DNA of 64,000 nucleotides from CBDDFV01 sp965227335 (GCA_965227335.1 CBDDFV010000010.1:124001-188000); one strand, 5' to 3'. Counted from the stretch's first letter, positions 34,842 to 45,704 are shown. Notes: generated by a model from the sequence alone, not told the origin. Made by a program: numbers and translations.

Positions 34842-35741
34842 TCAGAATTGAATGCTCGCCGCGATGAAAAGTCCCTGCAGGCCGCCGTCAAAATCGAAGC
34901 CGTCGTTCTCGACGTCGACCTCGGTGAGTCGGTAGCCGACGAGCACGCCGACGTTGGGATGGAACTGGAGGGTGACCCCGCCTCGCACCTGCCAGGCGGA
35001 GCCGCCGTCGCCCCCGAGGGCGGGTCCCGCCGCGACGCTGGCGTGCATGCGGAATTCATCCAGCAGCGGGATGCGGCCGTCCGGTCGGTAACGCATGTCG
35101 ACCCCGACGCCGAACATGGGCGCCCCCCACGACCCGCCGGTGTCGACCGACGCCCCCCCGACCTCGGTCAGCGCCATCTCGACGTCGACATAGCGCCAGC
35201 CGATGAGCGGGTTCAGGGTCATCTCAACCCGGGGTCGCCCGTCCGAGATCGGAGGACCCGTCACCAGCGGATACTCGTACTGCACATCGAAGCTGAAGGA
35301 GTCCATCTCGAAATCCGAGAGGTACGCATCGCCGGAGGTCAGGTTGACGGGCCCGAAGGTCGCGGCGGGTCCTTCGAAATCGCCGCCGCCGGAGGTGTCG
35401 AACGTGAAGGCGCCGAGCGTGATCCGCCAGCGGTCGCGGGTGATGTCGATCTCGCCGTCGAAGATCGTCTCCGACGAGCCGAGATTCAGCTCCGGCTTGA
35501 GATCCAGGGGACGCACGGCGCCGCCGGATCCCGCGAGTGACGTCTTCCCCCGGGCGCGGGCGAACCAGGGCCCGGCGAGCACGCGGAACTCGAAGTCATC
35601 GGTCAGCTGGAATCCCGGGATGGAGGGCGAGTCCGCCGACTCGTCATCCTGCGCCGTCGCCGTGACGGCGATGGCGGCGGCGAGTCCCGCGGCGTACAGG
35701 CGAATCCACGCGGATTTCCGGATCGATCGACGATGTTTCAC
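34842..35741 (-). CDS. Predicted outer-membrane beta-barrel protein
   Basis: 299 residues. Signal peptide around residues 12-30 (LYAAGLAAAIAVTATAQ). The mature part alternates hydrophobic and polar residues in strands with frequent Tyr, Phe and Trp, includes FRVLAGPWFARARG, FDVQYEYPLV and LNPLIGWRYVDVEMAL, and ends in IAASIQF, a terminal Phe typical of barrels. Acts in the outer membrane, with unknown cargo. Start GTG 35741 is preceded by AAGGGA. No homolog is named. Confidence 0.75.
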   Translation of the reverse strand: MKHRRSIRKSAWIRLYAAGLAAAIAVTATAQDDESADSPSIPGFQLTDDFEFRVLAGPWFARARGKTSLAGSGGAVRPLDLKPELNLGSSETIFDGEIDITRDRWRITLGAFTFDTSGGGDFEGPAATFGPVNLTSGDAYLSDFEMDSFSFDVQYEYPLVTGPPISDGRPRVEMTLNPLIGWRYVDVEMALTEVGGASVDTGGSWGAPMFGVGVDMRYRPDGRIPLLDEFRMHASVAAGPALGGDGGSAWQVRGGVTLQFHPNVGVLVGYRLTEVDVENDGFDFDGGLQGLFIAASIQF

Positions 35742-35832
35742 GCGGTGTCCCTTCGGAAGGACGTACAGTGTCCTGAGCACAGTTGCTCGCGCCGCATGAT
35801 ACTCGACCACGCCCCGCGCCCGCCCGCCGCCG

Positions 35833-36291
35833 ATGTCCGAACTGATCCCCGCCCAGCCTGATCCGGAGCCGAACGTGATCGCCCTCGCGGGCGGGGTGAC
35901 CGTTCGCGACAACACGCTGGACTTCACCTACGTCCGCTCGTCGGGACCGGGCGGACAGAACGTCAACAAGGTGAATACCAAGGCGATCCTGCGGGTCAGG
36001 ATCAACGACCTTGACGGACTGCCCGAGGACGCCGCGACCCGGCTCCGCAATCAGGCGGGCCGGTACCTGACGCAGGACGACGAACTCGTCATTCAGGCGG
36101 ACGACGCCCGCACCCAACGGCAGAACCGGGCGTCATGTCTGGAGCGGTTGCGGACGATGATCGCGGCGGCGCTGGTGAAGCCCGTGCCGCGACGCCCCCG
36201 ACGCGTCACCCGCGCGATGAAACGTCGGCGCAAGGAAACCAAGCAGAAGCAGTCGGAGAAGAAGCGGCGTCGGCGCTGGCGGCCGGAGTGA
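35833..36291 (+). CDS. arfB: Peptidyl-tRNA hydrolase ArfB (YaeJ-like, ribosome rescue)
   Basis: 152 residues. It rescues ribosomes stalled without a stop codon by hydrolysing peptidyl-tRNA. The catalytic motif RSSGPGGQNVNKVNTKAILR (GGQ at 40-42) is intact, and the basic tail (RRPRRVTRAMKRRRKETKQK) binds the empty mRNA channel. The family's usual length is about 140. It is divergent from the barrel gene and converges with the CBS gene. The tail is required for rescue and separates it from full release factors. Confidence 0.92.
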   Translation: MSELIPAQPDPEPNVIALAGGVTVRDNTLDFTYVRSSGPGGQNVNKVNTKAILRVRINDLDGLPEDAATRLRNQAGRYLTQDDELVIQADDARTQRQNRASCLERLRTMIAAALVKPVPRRPRRVTRAMKRRRKETKQKQSEKKRRRRWRPE

Positions 36292-36310
36292 CGACGGGGC
36301 GCGGCTCCGC

Positions 36311-36742
36311 TCAGCTGACCGTCATGAACTGCGTCAGATACCGGATCGTCTCCACCTGGACGTCCCGCTCCACGCGATTGAGGTCGCCGATCGAGATCAT
36401 GCCGATGATCCGGTCCCCGTCGACCACCGGCAGGTGACGGATCCGCGACTGTCGCATCACCGAACGCATTTCGTCCACCAGCGTGTCAGGATGGGCGCAG
36501 GCCACGTCGGTGGTCATGACCTCCTTCAAGGTCGTCGCGGCGGGATCCCGCTGCGGCCCCACCACCCGCATCAGCACGTCACGCTCCGTGAAGATGCCGG
36601 CGAGACGACCCCCCTCCACCACCAGGACGGAGCCGATCCGTCGGTCGTTCATCAGACGCGCGGCGTCCAGAACGGTCGCATCCGACCCCAGGGTGGCCAG
36701 TGATTCGTTCTTCTCGGACACAATCGAAGCGGCGGTCGCCAT
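36311..36742 (-). CDS. CBS-domain pair protein
   Basis: 143 residues forming two CBS domains (about 8-63 and 75-130), a Bateman module that binds adenine nucleotides and controls partner proteins. Seen: VLDAARLMNDRRIGSVLVVE, LAGIFTERDVLMRVV, VMTTDVACAHPDTLVDEM and HLPVVDGDRIIGMISIGDLN, all typical. There is no other domain. The ATG at 36742 follows GGAGT. The partner is not evident from neighbours. Confidence 0.93.
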   Translation of the reverse strand: MATAASIVSEKNESLATLGSDATVLDAARLMNDRRIGSVLVVEGGRLAGIFTERDVLMRVVGPQRDPAATTLKEVMTTDVACAHPDTLVDEMRSVMRQSRIRHLPVVDGDRIIGMISIGDLNRVERDVQVETIRYLTQFMTVS

Positions 36743-37222
36743 CAGGGACTCCTTTCCGGACCGACTCGAACGGCCGGTCCCGGCGCTCTCGCTCCTCCGG
36801 GCGGGGCCCCCGATCCCCACGCCATCACCAAACGTGAAGCAGAATCGGCCGCGCTGCAAACAGAAAGCCGCAAAAATCGGACTCCGTCCAGCCCGAACCG
36901 GCCACGCGAAAAACGGGGAAAAGGTGATTCGGACCGCCCGGGGCCCCCGGTATCATGGGGTTCAGACGCCCGCGACGGCGTAAAGGACACAGAGAGGAGT
37001 CAATGATGAAACGGGATGCCGGTGTGTCGCCGGCACACGCAACGGATGACTCTCACACTTGTCCGCGTTTCCCTTCGACATGGCTTGCTCGGGGCTCAAC
37101 CTCCGCAGCTCTCTGTGTTCCTTACGCCGCCGCGCCGTCCGCCATCTGACATTTCGTCGCGCCGTTCATCTCTGAGCTCGACCCGACGGGTCGATCGCGA
37201 CGATGAACGTTGAGGTGACGAT
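36743..37222. other. 480-base gene-free region with an inverted-repeat element
   Basis: This gap separates the CBS gene (start at 36742) from the zinc-ribbon gene (start at 37223). The first 230 bases would carry their promoters, though none is clear. Positions 36971-37134 hold the element listed separately. Short frames in it begin MMKRDAGVSPAHATDDS and are probably not coding. Confidence 0.6.
36971..37134. repeat. Non-coding element bounded by about 26-bp inverted repeats
   Basis: The left end CGCGACGGCGTAAAGGACAC (36971-36990) continues as AGAGAG. The right end, read on the opposite strand from 37134 down, gives CGCGGCGGCGTAAGGAACAC then AGAGAG. That is 23 of 26 matches. Between the ends lie 110 bases holding a hairpin GCCGG-TGTGTCG-CCGGC. 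Its size and termini resemble a MITE or a large REP-type palindrome. No target duplication was evident. Confidence 0.6.
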
Positions 37223-37822
37223 GTGCCCGACCACCCCGCTCTCATGACCGTGCTCGCGATCGGCTGGCTTCTGGCCATGCTCGGCGCGATCGCCGTCCTC
37301 GTTCGCGGACTTCGTGGCGATCGTCAGGGCGACACGCCGTGGTGCGCCGCCTGTGGCCACAATCTCACCGGACTCTCCCTCATCCGACGCGCGTGCTGCC
37401 CCGAATGCGGCGCGCACCTGCACCGTTCGCCCGGCGTCCGGCGGGGCGGGCGACGCCTGCGACGCGGCGATCTGATCGTCGGCGTCCTGCTCACCATTGG
37501 ACTGCTCTCGCCGCTCGCGTGGCTCCGACCGCCCGCGCCGCCGCTCCCGCCGCCCGCCATCGCCGTCGTCCCCGCCCCCGCCGCCGTCCCCGCCCGACGT
37601 CGCGCCGCCGCCCCGCCCGCGATCCCCGAACGCCGGAGCTGGCGCCGCCTCGACGACCCGACGGACCGCGCGGACCAAAGACAACCCGATCCCCCCGCCC
37701 GACTCGCCGATCTCTTCGATCGCGGCGCCCGCAACCGCTACGTCTCGACGTGGTTCGCCCCCGAACACGTCATCGATGACGTCAACCGCACGAAAACGCC
37801 CCTCCGTCTCCGTCCGCGCTGA
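37223..37822 (+). CDS. Membrane protein with zinc-ribbon motif and Pro/Ala-rich tail
   Basis: 199 residues. A first membrane helix (about 8-27) precedes a zinc ribbon, CAACGHNLTGLSLIRRACCP followed by ECG, that is CxxCGxxLxGL...CPECG. A second helix (GDLIVGVLLTIGLLSPLAWL) follows, then a Pro/Ala-rich stretch and a basic C-terminus. This ribbon type recurs in two other membrane proteins here. Start GTG 37223 has GAGGTG upstream. Unknown role; it may be a planctomycete-specific membrane protein. Confidence 0.7.
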   Translation: MPDHPALMTVLAIGWLLAMLGAIAVLVRGLRGDRQGDTPWCAACGHNLTGLSLIRRACCPECGAHLHRSPGVRRGGRRLRRGDLIVGVLLTIGLLSPLAWLRPPAPPLPPPAIAVVPAPAAVPARRRAAAPPAIPERRSWRRLDDPTDRADQRQPDPPARLADLFDRGARNRYVSTWFAPEHVIDDVNRTKTPLRLRPR

Positions 37823-37847
37823 GCGCGCACGCAGAACGCCTGCGTTC

Positions 37848-37929
37848 GAGCAACCCCGGCCCATCCGCCGCGAAGTGCAGGAAGCGAGTGTGCGGCTGGC
37901 CAGGCGCTCCGGAGCGGTGAAAACCAGTC
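37848..37929 (+). repeat. Hairpin-rich intergenic repeat, copy 2 (shorter form)
   Basis: Second copy of the sequence at 6414-6513. It lacks about 18 bases near its start but keeps CCGCGAAGTGCAG, GCGAGTGTGCGGCTGGCCAG and the end GAAAACCAGTC. It contains the perfect 12-base palindrome CGCTCCGGAGCG at 37905-37916, at the place where copy 1 has GCCGCT-ACGG-AGCGGC. Like copy 1 it lies between two converging genes. Confidence 0.8.
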
Positions 37930-37964
37930 CGGCGGCGACGCACGGCGGTCAGAACAGAATCACA

Positions 37965-38930
37965 TCACACGCTGCGGCTGGTCGAGCCCGATGACGCCGC
38001 TTCCGTGGCGGGCGCCTCGTCATCCACCGCGACGTGCTCGCCGCGAATCGCGGCCAGCTCCTGCGGATCGAGGAAGTCCGACGGCTGCAGTTCATCGAGG
38101 TCCAGGCGCATCAGCTTGTCGCGGTACAACTGGCTGATCATGTATTCATAACTGGCCATCAGCATGGCCAGATGCCAGCCCGCGCGACCGTCAAGGATGC
38201 CGAGCCGCGCAATGTACATGTACAGGAAGCGGAAGAGCGGACGGAACGGCGTGCGCGGCCAGATCTTGCGGCGCAGCCACTGCCGGTACCGCAGCATGTC
38301 CTGAAAGAGGGCCTTCGCCTCCGCCCCGCGGCTCTGTCCGAGCCGCTGCTTCACCCACTCGTCGCTTTCCATGTCGGCGTAGCGGATGTGCTTTTCGAGA
38401 TACTCCGTGATCGACTCGCGTCGGATGTGAAGCATCTCGTGACGCAGGTACTTCGTGGGGCCGTCGCACACCATGTGCTCGTGGACGGAGCGGTCTTCGT
38501 ACCGGCACTTGCCGCGCCGGAAGAACCGGAGGTTCCACGACGGGTACAGACCCCCGTGGCGGATCGGTCGCCCCATGAAGAGGACGACGCGGTTGACGTA
38601 GAAGCCGACGATATCGGGATCCTCGTCGACGACTTCCTCGATCTCGCGCCGCAGTTCGGGCGTGATGCGTTCGTCGGCGTCGAGGATGAAGACCCAGTCG
38701 CCCTGGAAAGGCAGGTTGTCGAGTCCCCAGTTCTTCTGACGCGAGTAGTTCTCGAAGGGATGCTCGACCACCGTGGCCCCCGCCTCGCGGGCGAGATCCT
38801 GCGTGCCGTCCGTGCTGTAGGAATCGAGGACGTAGACCTGTCCGACCTCAAGCGCGTTCTTCACCGTGTCCGCAATGTGAAAGGACTCGTTGAAGGTCGG
38901 GATCATGATGTCGACGCGGCCTGCGCTCAT
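37965..38930 (-). CDS. Family 2 glycosyltransferase (WaaE-like), second of a tandem pair
   Basis: 321 residues. Inverting GT-A transferase of the type that adds a sugar to a lipopolysaccharide core or similar glycan. Seen: DIMIPTFNESFHIADTV, YVLDSYSTDGTQDLAREAGA, SRQKNWGLDNL, the metal-binding DxD in WVFILDADERIT, and VHEHMVCDG. The C-terminus has FLYMYIARLGILDGRAG, a conserved end segment shared with the neighbour. The ATG at 38930 overlaps the stop of the upstream paralogue (ATGA), so both are made together. Confidence 0.92.
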   Translation of the reverse strand: MSAGRVDIMIPTFNESFHIADTVKNALEVGQVYVLDSYSTDGTQDLAREAGATVVEHPFENYSRQKNWGLDNLPFQGDWVFILDADERITPELRREIEEVVDEDPDIVGFYVNRVVLFMGRPIRHGGLYPSWNLRFFRRGKCRYEDRSVHEHMVCDGPTKYLRHEMLHIRRESITEYLEKHIRYADMESDEWVKQRLGQSRGAEAKALFQDMLRYRQWLRRKIWPRTPFRPLFRFLYMYIARLGILDGRAGWHLAMLMASYEYMISQLYRDKLMRLDLDELQPSDFLDPQELAAIRGEHVAVDDEAPATEAASSGSTSRSV

Positions 38931-39871
38931 GCCGCCGGATCCTCGAGCATCCGCTCCGTGAGAGCAAGCGTTTCCTCCGGCCACTTCGACCGCAGCTCCC
39001 GACCCTTCAGCTCGATCCAGTACTCGTACATCGACACCATGCAGGCGTAGTGGAAGCCCGCCCGCCCGTCGAGGAAGCCGAACTGGGCGAAGTACATGTA
39101 CAGGAACCGGATGAAGCCGCGGAACGGAAGGAAGAAGCTCAGGTTCTTGATCGCCCGACGACGCACCGCCTTGTCAGGGCTTCGCGTCGCCCGCATCTCG
39201 TCCGCGAAGGATCCCGAAAGCACCCGCAACGCTTCGTGCGCCTCCATCTGGGAGTAGGAGTTGTGCTTCCGGAACCAGGGGACGAGGCCCTTGTTGAAGG
39301 AGTAGTGAATGAAGTGTTCCTTCATGTCGCCCATCTCGCCGTCGACGACGGGGTGAGCGTTCACTTCTCGATCCTCGTAACGAACCTTGTCCGGACGGAA
39401 GAGGCGGATGATCCACACCGGATAGACGCCGCCGCGCCGGATCCAGCGATTCATGAACATGTTCTTGTAACGCAGTCGCCAGGCGACCTCGCTGCGTTCC
39501 GGATCATTGGTGAGCGTCAGGATCTCTTCCCAGAGCTCCGGCGGAACCCGCTCGTCGGCGTCCGAGTAATAGACCCACGGGTGCTTGAAGTCGATGTGGT
39601 CCAGCGCCCAGTTGGAATGCTGCGACCAGGTGTCGAAGACCCGCTTGATCACCCGGACGTTGGAAAACTCCTCGGCGATCTCACACGTGCGATCGTCCGA
39701 ATAACTGTCGAGAACCACCACGTCGTCCGCCGCCCGAAAGCACTCGAGACACGCCCGGATGTTGAGCTCCTCGTTCTTGGTCAGAATGAGAATGCTCGGC
39801 GGGCGACGGCCGCCGTTGGGATCAGCGGCCGGCGCGGCGTCGGTCTCGGGCTGGACGGGGGACTCGGGCAT
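38927..39871 (-). CDS. Family 2 glycosyltransferase (WaaE-like), first of a tandem pair
   Basis: 314 residues, related to the downstream gene along its length. After a 25-residue Pro/Ala-rich leader come SILILTKNEELNIRACLECF, DDVVVLDSYSDDRTCEIAEE, the acid motif YYSDADERVPPELWEEIL, GVYPVWIIRLFRPDKVRYED, and FLYMYFAQFGFLDGRAGFHY. The pair presumably builds adjacent linkages of one surface glycan, which is inference. It is the first gene of the pair. Confidence 0.93.
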   Translation of the reverse strand: MPESPVQPETDAAPAADPNGGRRPPSILILTKNEELNIRACLECFRAADDVVVLDSYSDDRTCEIAEEFSNVRVIKRVFDTWSQHSNWALDHIDFKHPWVYYSDADERVPPELWEEILTLTNDPERSEVAWRLRYKNMFMNRWIRRGGVYPVWIIRLFRPDKVRYEDREVNAHPVVDGEMGDMKEHFIHYSFNKGLVPWFRKHNSYSQMEAHEALRVLSGSFADEMRATRSPDKAVRRRAIKNLSFFLPFRGFIRFLYMYFAQFGFLDGRAGFHYACMVSMYEYWIELKGRELRSKWPEETLALTERMLEDPAA

Positions 39872-40035
39872 GGATCAATCGGTACGCGGGGATCATCCGG
39901 GAGTTCTTGCGATTCCGCCCGGGAACGCGGGAAACCCCCACGCCGCGAGCGGGCGATCACCCTAGCGAGGATCGACCGGCGACGCCACGGAATCCACCGT
40001 TCCGACCGTTTCCCGCGTGAATCCTGCCCCGGCGA

Positions 40036-40611
40036 CTACTCCGGCGACCCGCCCGACGCCGGACCCCCCAACGCACCCCGCTCGTACGCCCGAAACGCCT
40101 CGATCGTGAACCCGCCCTCGAACGAACCCGAAACGTCCCCCGTCGGCCAGTGCACCCAGTCCACCGCCTCCGAGACGGGAAAACTCACGAGGTCCCCCTG
40201 CTCGTGCGGCGGATCGTGCTCGTCCACCGGCGCGTTGGTCAGCGTCCCCTCGATCCGGAACGCCGTCCACCGCACCGGCGTCACCCACACGTATTCCGTC
40301 CCGCCCCCCACCGCCGGCCACGCCCACTTGACCGACCAACGCTCCTGCATCACCGGAGACTGATCCGCCCAGCGGGCCTGCGCGTCCGGCAACGTCGCCC
40401 GCCCCTGCTCCATCGCTGCATCCATCGCCGTCGCGAGGGCGTCGGTGGCCGACGCATCGAACACGCCGTTCTCCGCCGCGCGTGGCGAGGGCTGGACATC
40501 CTCGGGCGCGGTCGACGTCCCGCCGGATCCTGATCCCGCAGGCGGCTCGCACCCGAGCAGACCGATCCCGCACAGCACACCCAGTCCCAGCCCGCCGCGT
40601 CGTCTGTTCAT
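40036..40611 (-). CDS. Lipoprotein with DUF2314 domain
   Basis: 191 residues. Signal peptide ends in the lipobox LLGC. After a Ser/Gly/Pro linker comes a DUF2314-type domain: WSVKWAWPAVGGGTEYVWVT, RIEGTLTNAPVDEHDPPHEQ, GDLVSFPVSEAVDWVHW and GGFTIEAFRAYERG, which fit that family well. The domain is of unknown function. ATG at 40611; the NYN gene ends 10 bases upstream on the same strand. Confidence 0.85.
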   Translation of the reverse strand: MNRRRGGLGLGVLCGIGLLGCEPPAGSGSGGTSTAPEDVQPSPRAAENGVFDASATDALATAMDAAMEQGRATLPDAQARWADQSPVMQERWSVKWAWPAVGGGTEYVWVTPVRWTAFRIEGTLTNAPVDEHDPPHEQGDLVSFPVSEAVDWVHWPTGDVSGSFEGGFTIEAFRAYERGALGGPASGGSPE

Positions 40612-40621
40612 GCCCGACAGT

Positions 40622-41521
40622 CTACTTGTCCGAGCGATCCTTCCGGTCGCGGACGTCCCGGACCGGGCGATCATCCGCGGCGTCGGTCGCCTCGCCGGGG
40701 TCGGGCAGCGTGGCGTCGTCGACGTCGAATTCCTTGAGCAGCCGGGCCGCCTCGCCGAGCAGATCGGCGGGGAGCGAAATCCCCTGGGCGAGCTCCGATC
40801 GCGTGTCGGCGGCGTCCGGTCCCGCCATGGCCGCGTCGTCACTCTCCTCGGACGCGCCGTCCGCCGCGAGCGCGGCATCGTCTCCCACCCGCGCGGCATG
40901 GTCTTTCGCCCGCGCGGCGCCGCCTTTCGCCCGGGCCGCGTCACGCCCCGCGCCACCGGCGGCCCTCATCGCCTTCGCCGCCATCTTGCGAGCTTCCGCC
41001 TCGATCTGGGACGAAAGACCGCCGATCTCACTCCCATCAATCCCGAACTGCTTCATCCAGGAATTGACCTGCTTTTCTGAGAGCGGCCCTGGACCCCGTT
41101 CGTGGGCGGGCGCCTGTGATCCGGGGCGGATCGTCTGGACTTCGTTGTCGCGGGCGAGCGTCTCGAGGAAATCCACGGAGGAGACGGTCTTGCACTTCCT
41201 GGTCTTCGCGTGCCGGATGACGGCCCCGTCGGAGGAGACGACCGTCAGGCGGCGGGGGTCGGTCGAGGTCCGGACGATCTCCGCGATGAGGTCGTCGGCG
41301 GAGTTCCCGGGTCCGGCGTAGTGGACGGAGAGGCCGCCGGAGACGCGCCCCCGGGGCTGGTTGTCGGGTCGGGTTCCGTCGCAGATCAGGCGGACATCCT
41401 CGGCTCGGTAGCGGGACTTGAGGATCAGGGCCGCGAGTCCGGCGGTGTCGACCCCCGCCAGCGCGGGCGGCAGCACCCCGACGGTCTGGAGGACGTTGTA
41501 GGTGTCGACGAGGACGGGCAT
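40622..41521 (-). CDS. NYN-domain (YacP/DUF901-like) putative RNA nuclease with Ala-rich tail
   Basis: 299 residues. The first 125 form a PIN/NYN nuclease-like domain: PVLVDTYNVLQTVGVLPP supplies the first acid, EDVRLICDGTRP the second, HYAGPGNSADDLIAEIVR the conserved SADD acids, and LTVVSSDGAVIRHAK the last. That is a full YacP-type set, so RNA cleavage is plausible. The C-terminal half is Ala-rich with repeated AARAK-type motifs and may be a coiled or disordered arm. It is co-directional with the DUF2314 lipoprotein. Confidence 0.83.
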   Translation of the reverse strand: MPVLVDTYNVLQTVGVLPPALAGVDTAGLAALILKSRYRAEDVRLICDGTRPDNQPRGRVSGGLSVHYAGPGNSADDLIAEIVRTSTDPRRLTVVSSDGAVIRHAKTRKCKTVSSVDFLETLARDNEVQTIRPGSQAPAHERGPGPLSEKQVNSWMKQFGIDGSEIGGLSSQIEAEARKMAAKAMRAAGGAGRDAARAKGGAARAKDHAARVGDDAALAADGASEESDDAAMAGPDAADTRSELAQGISLPADLLGEAARLLKEFDVDDATLPDPGEATDAADDRPVRDVRDRKDRSDK

Positions 41522-41627
41522 GGGGTGGATGGTAGGGGCGCCAGCCCGGCTCGCCGAAGGCATCGCGGCGGGTTTTCGCCGGATTCCGGGACGCGGCGAT
41601 CGAAGCGGCGTCAAAACGAGCGGGCGA

Positions 41628-41650
41628 GACGCATGAAGATCTCATGCGTC
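41628..41650. promoter_or_regulatory. Inverted repeat upstream of the doc pseudogene
   Basis: GACGCATGA (41628-41636) and TCATGCGTC (41642-41650) are exact inverted repeats around AGATC. Its position just upstream of a dead toxin gene suits an old operator of a toxin-antitoxin operon. No antitoxin frame remains. Confidence 0.35.
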
Positions 41651-41681
41651 GGCTTTCCGTGTAACGGCCGGATCGGCCACG

Positions 41682-42095
41682 TTGGGGGCTCCCGGGGTGT
41701 GTATCTATCTGACTTTCGTGGACGTGATGAGACTTCACGCGGACGGCATCGCCGAGCCCGGCGGTGATTCCGGGCTGCCGAACGCGGGGGCGTTGGCGTC
41801 GGCGATCGCTCAGCCGCTGGCGTCATTCGGTGGGGTGCAACGGCACGATCTGGCCGCCCGGGCCGCCGCGTAGCTCTTCTTCCTCGCCAGGGCCGATGCC
41901 TTCGCGGGCGGGGACAAGCGGGTGGCGGCCCGTTCGGCGCTGGTCCTGCTGGATATCAATGGTTTCGCCGTGCCGCCCGATCCGGCGTTGTACGATCTCG
42001 TCATCGGGCTGGTCATCGATGAACGAACGGTGGAGGACGCGGCCTCGTACTTCCGGCGGGTCATGGTTCCGCGGGCCCCGGACCCCCCGCCGTGA
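41682..42095 (+). pseudogene. Degenerate doc (Fic-family) toxin gene with in-frame TAG
   Basis: One reading frame gives YLTFVDVMRLHADGIAEPGG, GALASAIAQPLASFGGVQRH, DLAARAAA, a TAG stop at 41871-41873, then LFFLARADAFAGGDKRVAAR, INGFAVPPDPALYDLVIGLV and TVEDAASYFRRVM to a TGA at 42093-42095. This matches Doc from end to end. The Fic motif HxFx(D/E)GN(K/G)R is reduced to DAFAGGDKR, losing the catalytic His and the Asn. With the stop codon this is a dead gene. There is no antitoxin gene beside it. Confidence 0.82.
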
Positions 42096-42143
42096 CCCCA
42101 CGTCCCTCGCCCGGAATCCGGTCGGGCCGGGGCCCGGATCGAC

Positions 42144-42171
42144 TTGCCTTCCCGGGCGAATCTGTTCTAAT
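42144..42171 (+). promoter_or_regulatory. Probable sigma-70 promoter of rpsU
   Basis: TTGCCT (42144-42149) and TCTAAT (42166-42171) are separated by 16 bases. TG lies one base ahead of the -10 hexamer, making an extended -10. The region is AT-rich against its surroundings. The rpsU start is 132 bases downstream. Confidence 0.45.
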
Positions 42172-42302
42172 ACGCGGCTCAACCGACCGCGACCCCGACG
42201 GGCCGTGGCTGCGGCGTTTTATTCAGTGATCCCTGGCTGTTCCGGTCGGTCCCTCGCGGCCCGAACGTGCGGGATGGCCCCCTCGCGAAGGCGATTGACC
42301 GT

Positions 42303-42500
42303 ATGGCGATTCGAATCAAGTCCCGGAGCGGCGAATCGGTGCAGCAGATGCTTCGCCGCTTTAAGAAGCTGTGTGAGAAGGAAGGGCTGACGAAGGACGT
42401 CAAGCGTCGTCAGTACTTCGAGAAGCCGTCCGAACGTCGCCGTCGCGCGGCCCGGAAGGCGGCCAATCGGGCCAACCGGACGCCTCGCGCTCGCAAGTAA
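42303..42500 (+). CDS. rpsU: Ribosomal protein bS21
   Basis: 65-residue basic protein of the small ribosomal subunit that binds near the 3' end of 16S rRNA and helps initiation. It reads MAIRIKSRSGESVQQMLRRF, then CEKEGLTKDVKRRQYFEKPS, ending in an Arg/Ala tail, all typical of the family. The ATG at 42303 fits other S21 proteins; a weaker start lies 12 codons upstream. It has a possible promoter 130 bases upstream and a 216-base gap before the pyrophosphatase gene. Confidence 0.95.
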   Translation: MAIRIKSRSGESVQQMLRRFKKLCEKEGLTKDVKRRQYFEKPSERRRRAARKAANRANRTPRARK

Positions 42501-42716
42501 GACCGACCACCGCCGCGGGTGGATGGACCCCCCGGCGTGACGGCCTCGAGGCGGGTGATGCGCGGCCGATGCGCGAGCGTCCCCTTCCTCAACGAGACCT
42601 TCGGCCTTCCCGTGTGCGATCGCTTCGGCGAACCCGGGTCGGCCGTCTCTGTTTACCCCCGAAACCGTTCCGTCTGAGATGGTCCGCCCGAAGCGGACCC
42701 GCCGGAGACTCCCGTC

Positions 42717-45260
<2,544 letters not shown>

Positions 45261-45285
45261 GCCCGATTCCCCCCCCGGAGACACG

Positions 45286-45678
45286 ATGTCGAACGAAACG
45301 CAGACACGAGCCGACCTCCAGCAGTTCGTCGAACAGACGGCGCAACTGCTGGAGGACCGGCACTGCACCGACATCGTCGTGCTCGACGTGCGGAAGCTGA
45401 GCCAGGTCTGCGACTACGTCGTGATCGGGACCGGCACCTCCGACCGACAGATGAAGTCGGTCGCGGGCGAGGTCGAGGATCTCGGCGAGTCGCTCGGACA
45501 CGGCGCGTTCCGCTCCAACCGCGACACCGGCGTGACGTGGATCGTGATCGACTTCGTCGACGTCGTCGTCCACCTGTTCGAGCCCAACCAGCGCGACTAC
45601 TATGACCTGGAGGCGCTCTGGTCGGACGCCCCCCGCGTCGACGTCGCCCTCCGCGGGCGCGCGAACGACGACGACTGA
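45286..45678 (+). CDS. rsfS: Ribosomal silencing factor RsfS
   Basis: 130 residues. It binds L14 on the large subunit and blocks subunit joining in starving cells. Seen: TDIVVLDVRKLSQVCDYVVI, GTGTSDRQMKSVAGEVED, and WIVIDFVDVVVHLFEPNQRD followed by YYDLEALW, the family's hallmark C-terminal strand and motif. It follows hppA by 25 bases and precedes panD by 26 bases. Confidence 0.96.
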   Translation: MSNETQTRADLQQFVEQTAQLLEDRHCTDIVVLDVRKLSQVCDYVVIGTGTSDRQMKSVAGEVEDLGESLGHGAFRSNRDTGVTWIVIDFVDVVVHLFEPNQRDYYDLEALWSDAPRVDVALRGRANDDD

Positions 45679-45704
45679 TCCGTCCCCCCGCCCCGAGCGA
45701 CGCC

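Noticed and set aside
36955..37149. 64-codon frame inside the inverted-repeat element
   Set aside because: It spans the terminal repeats and a hairpin, lacks a family match and reads differently from neighbours, so it is more likely non-coding.
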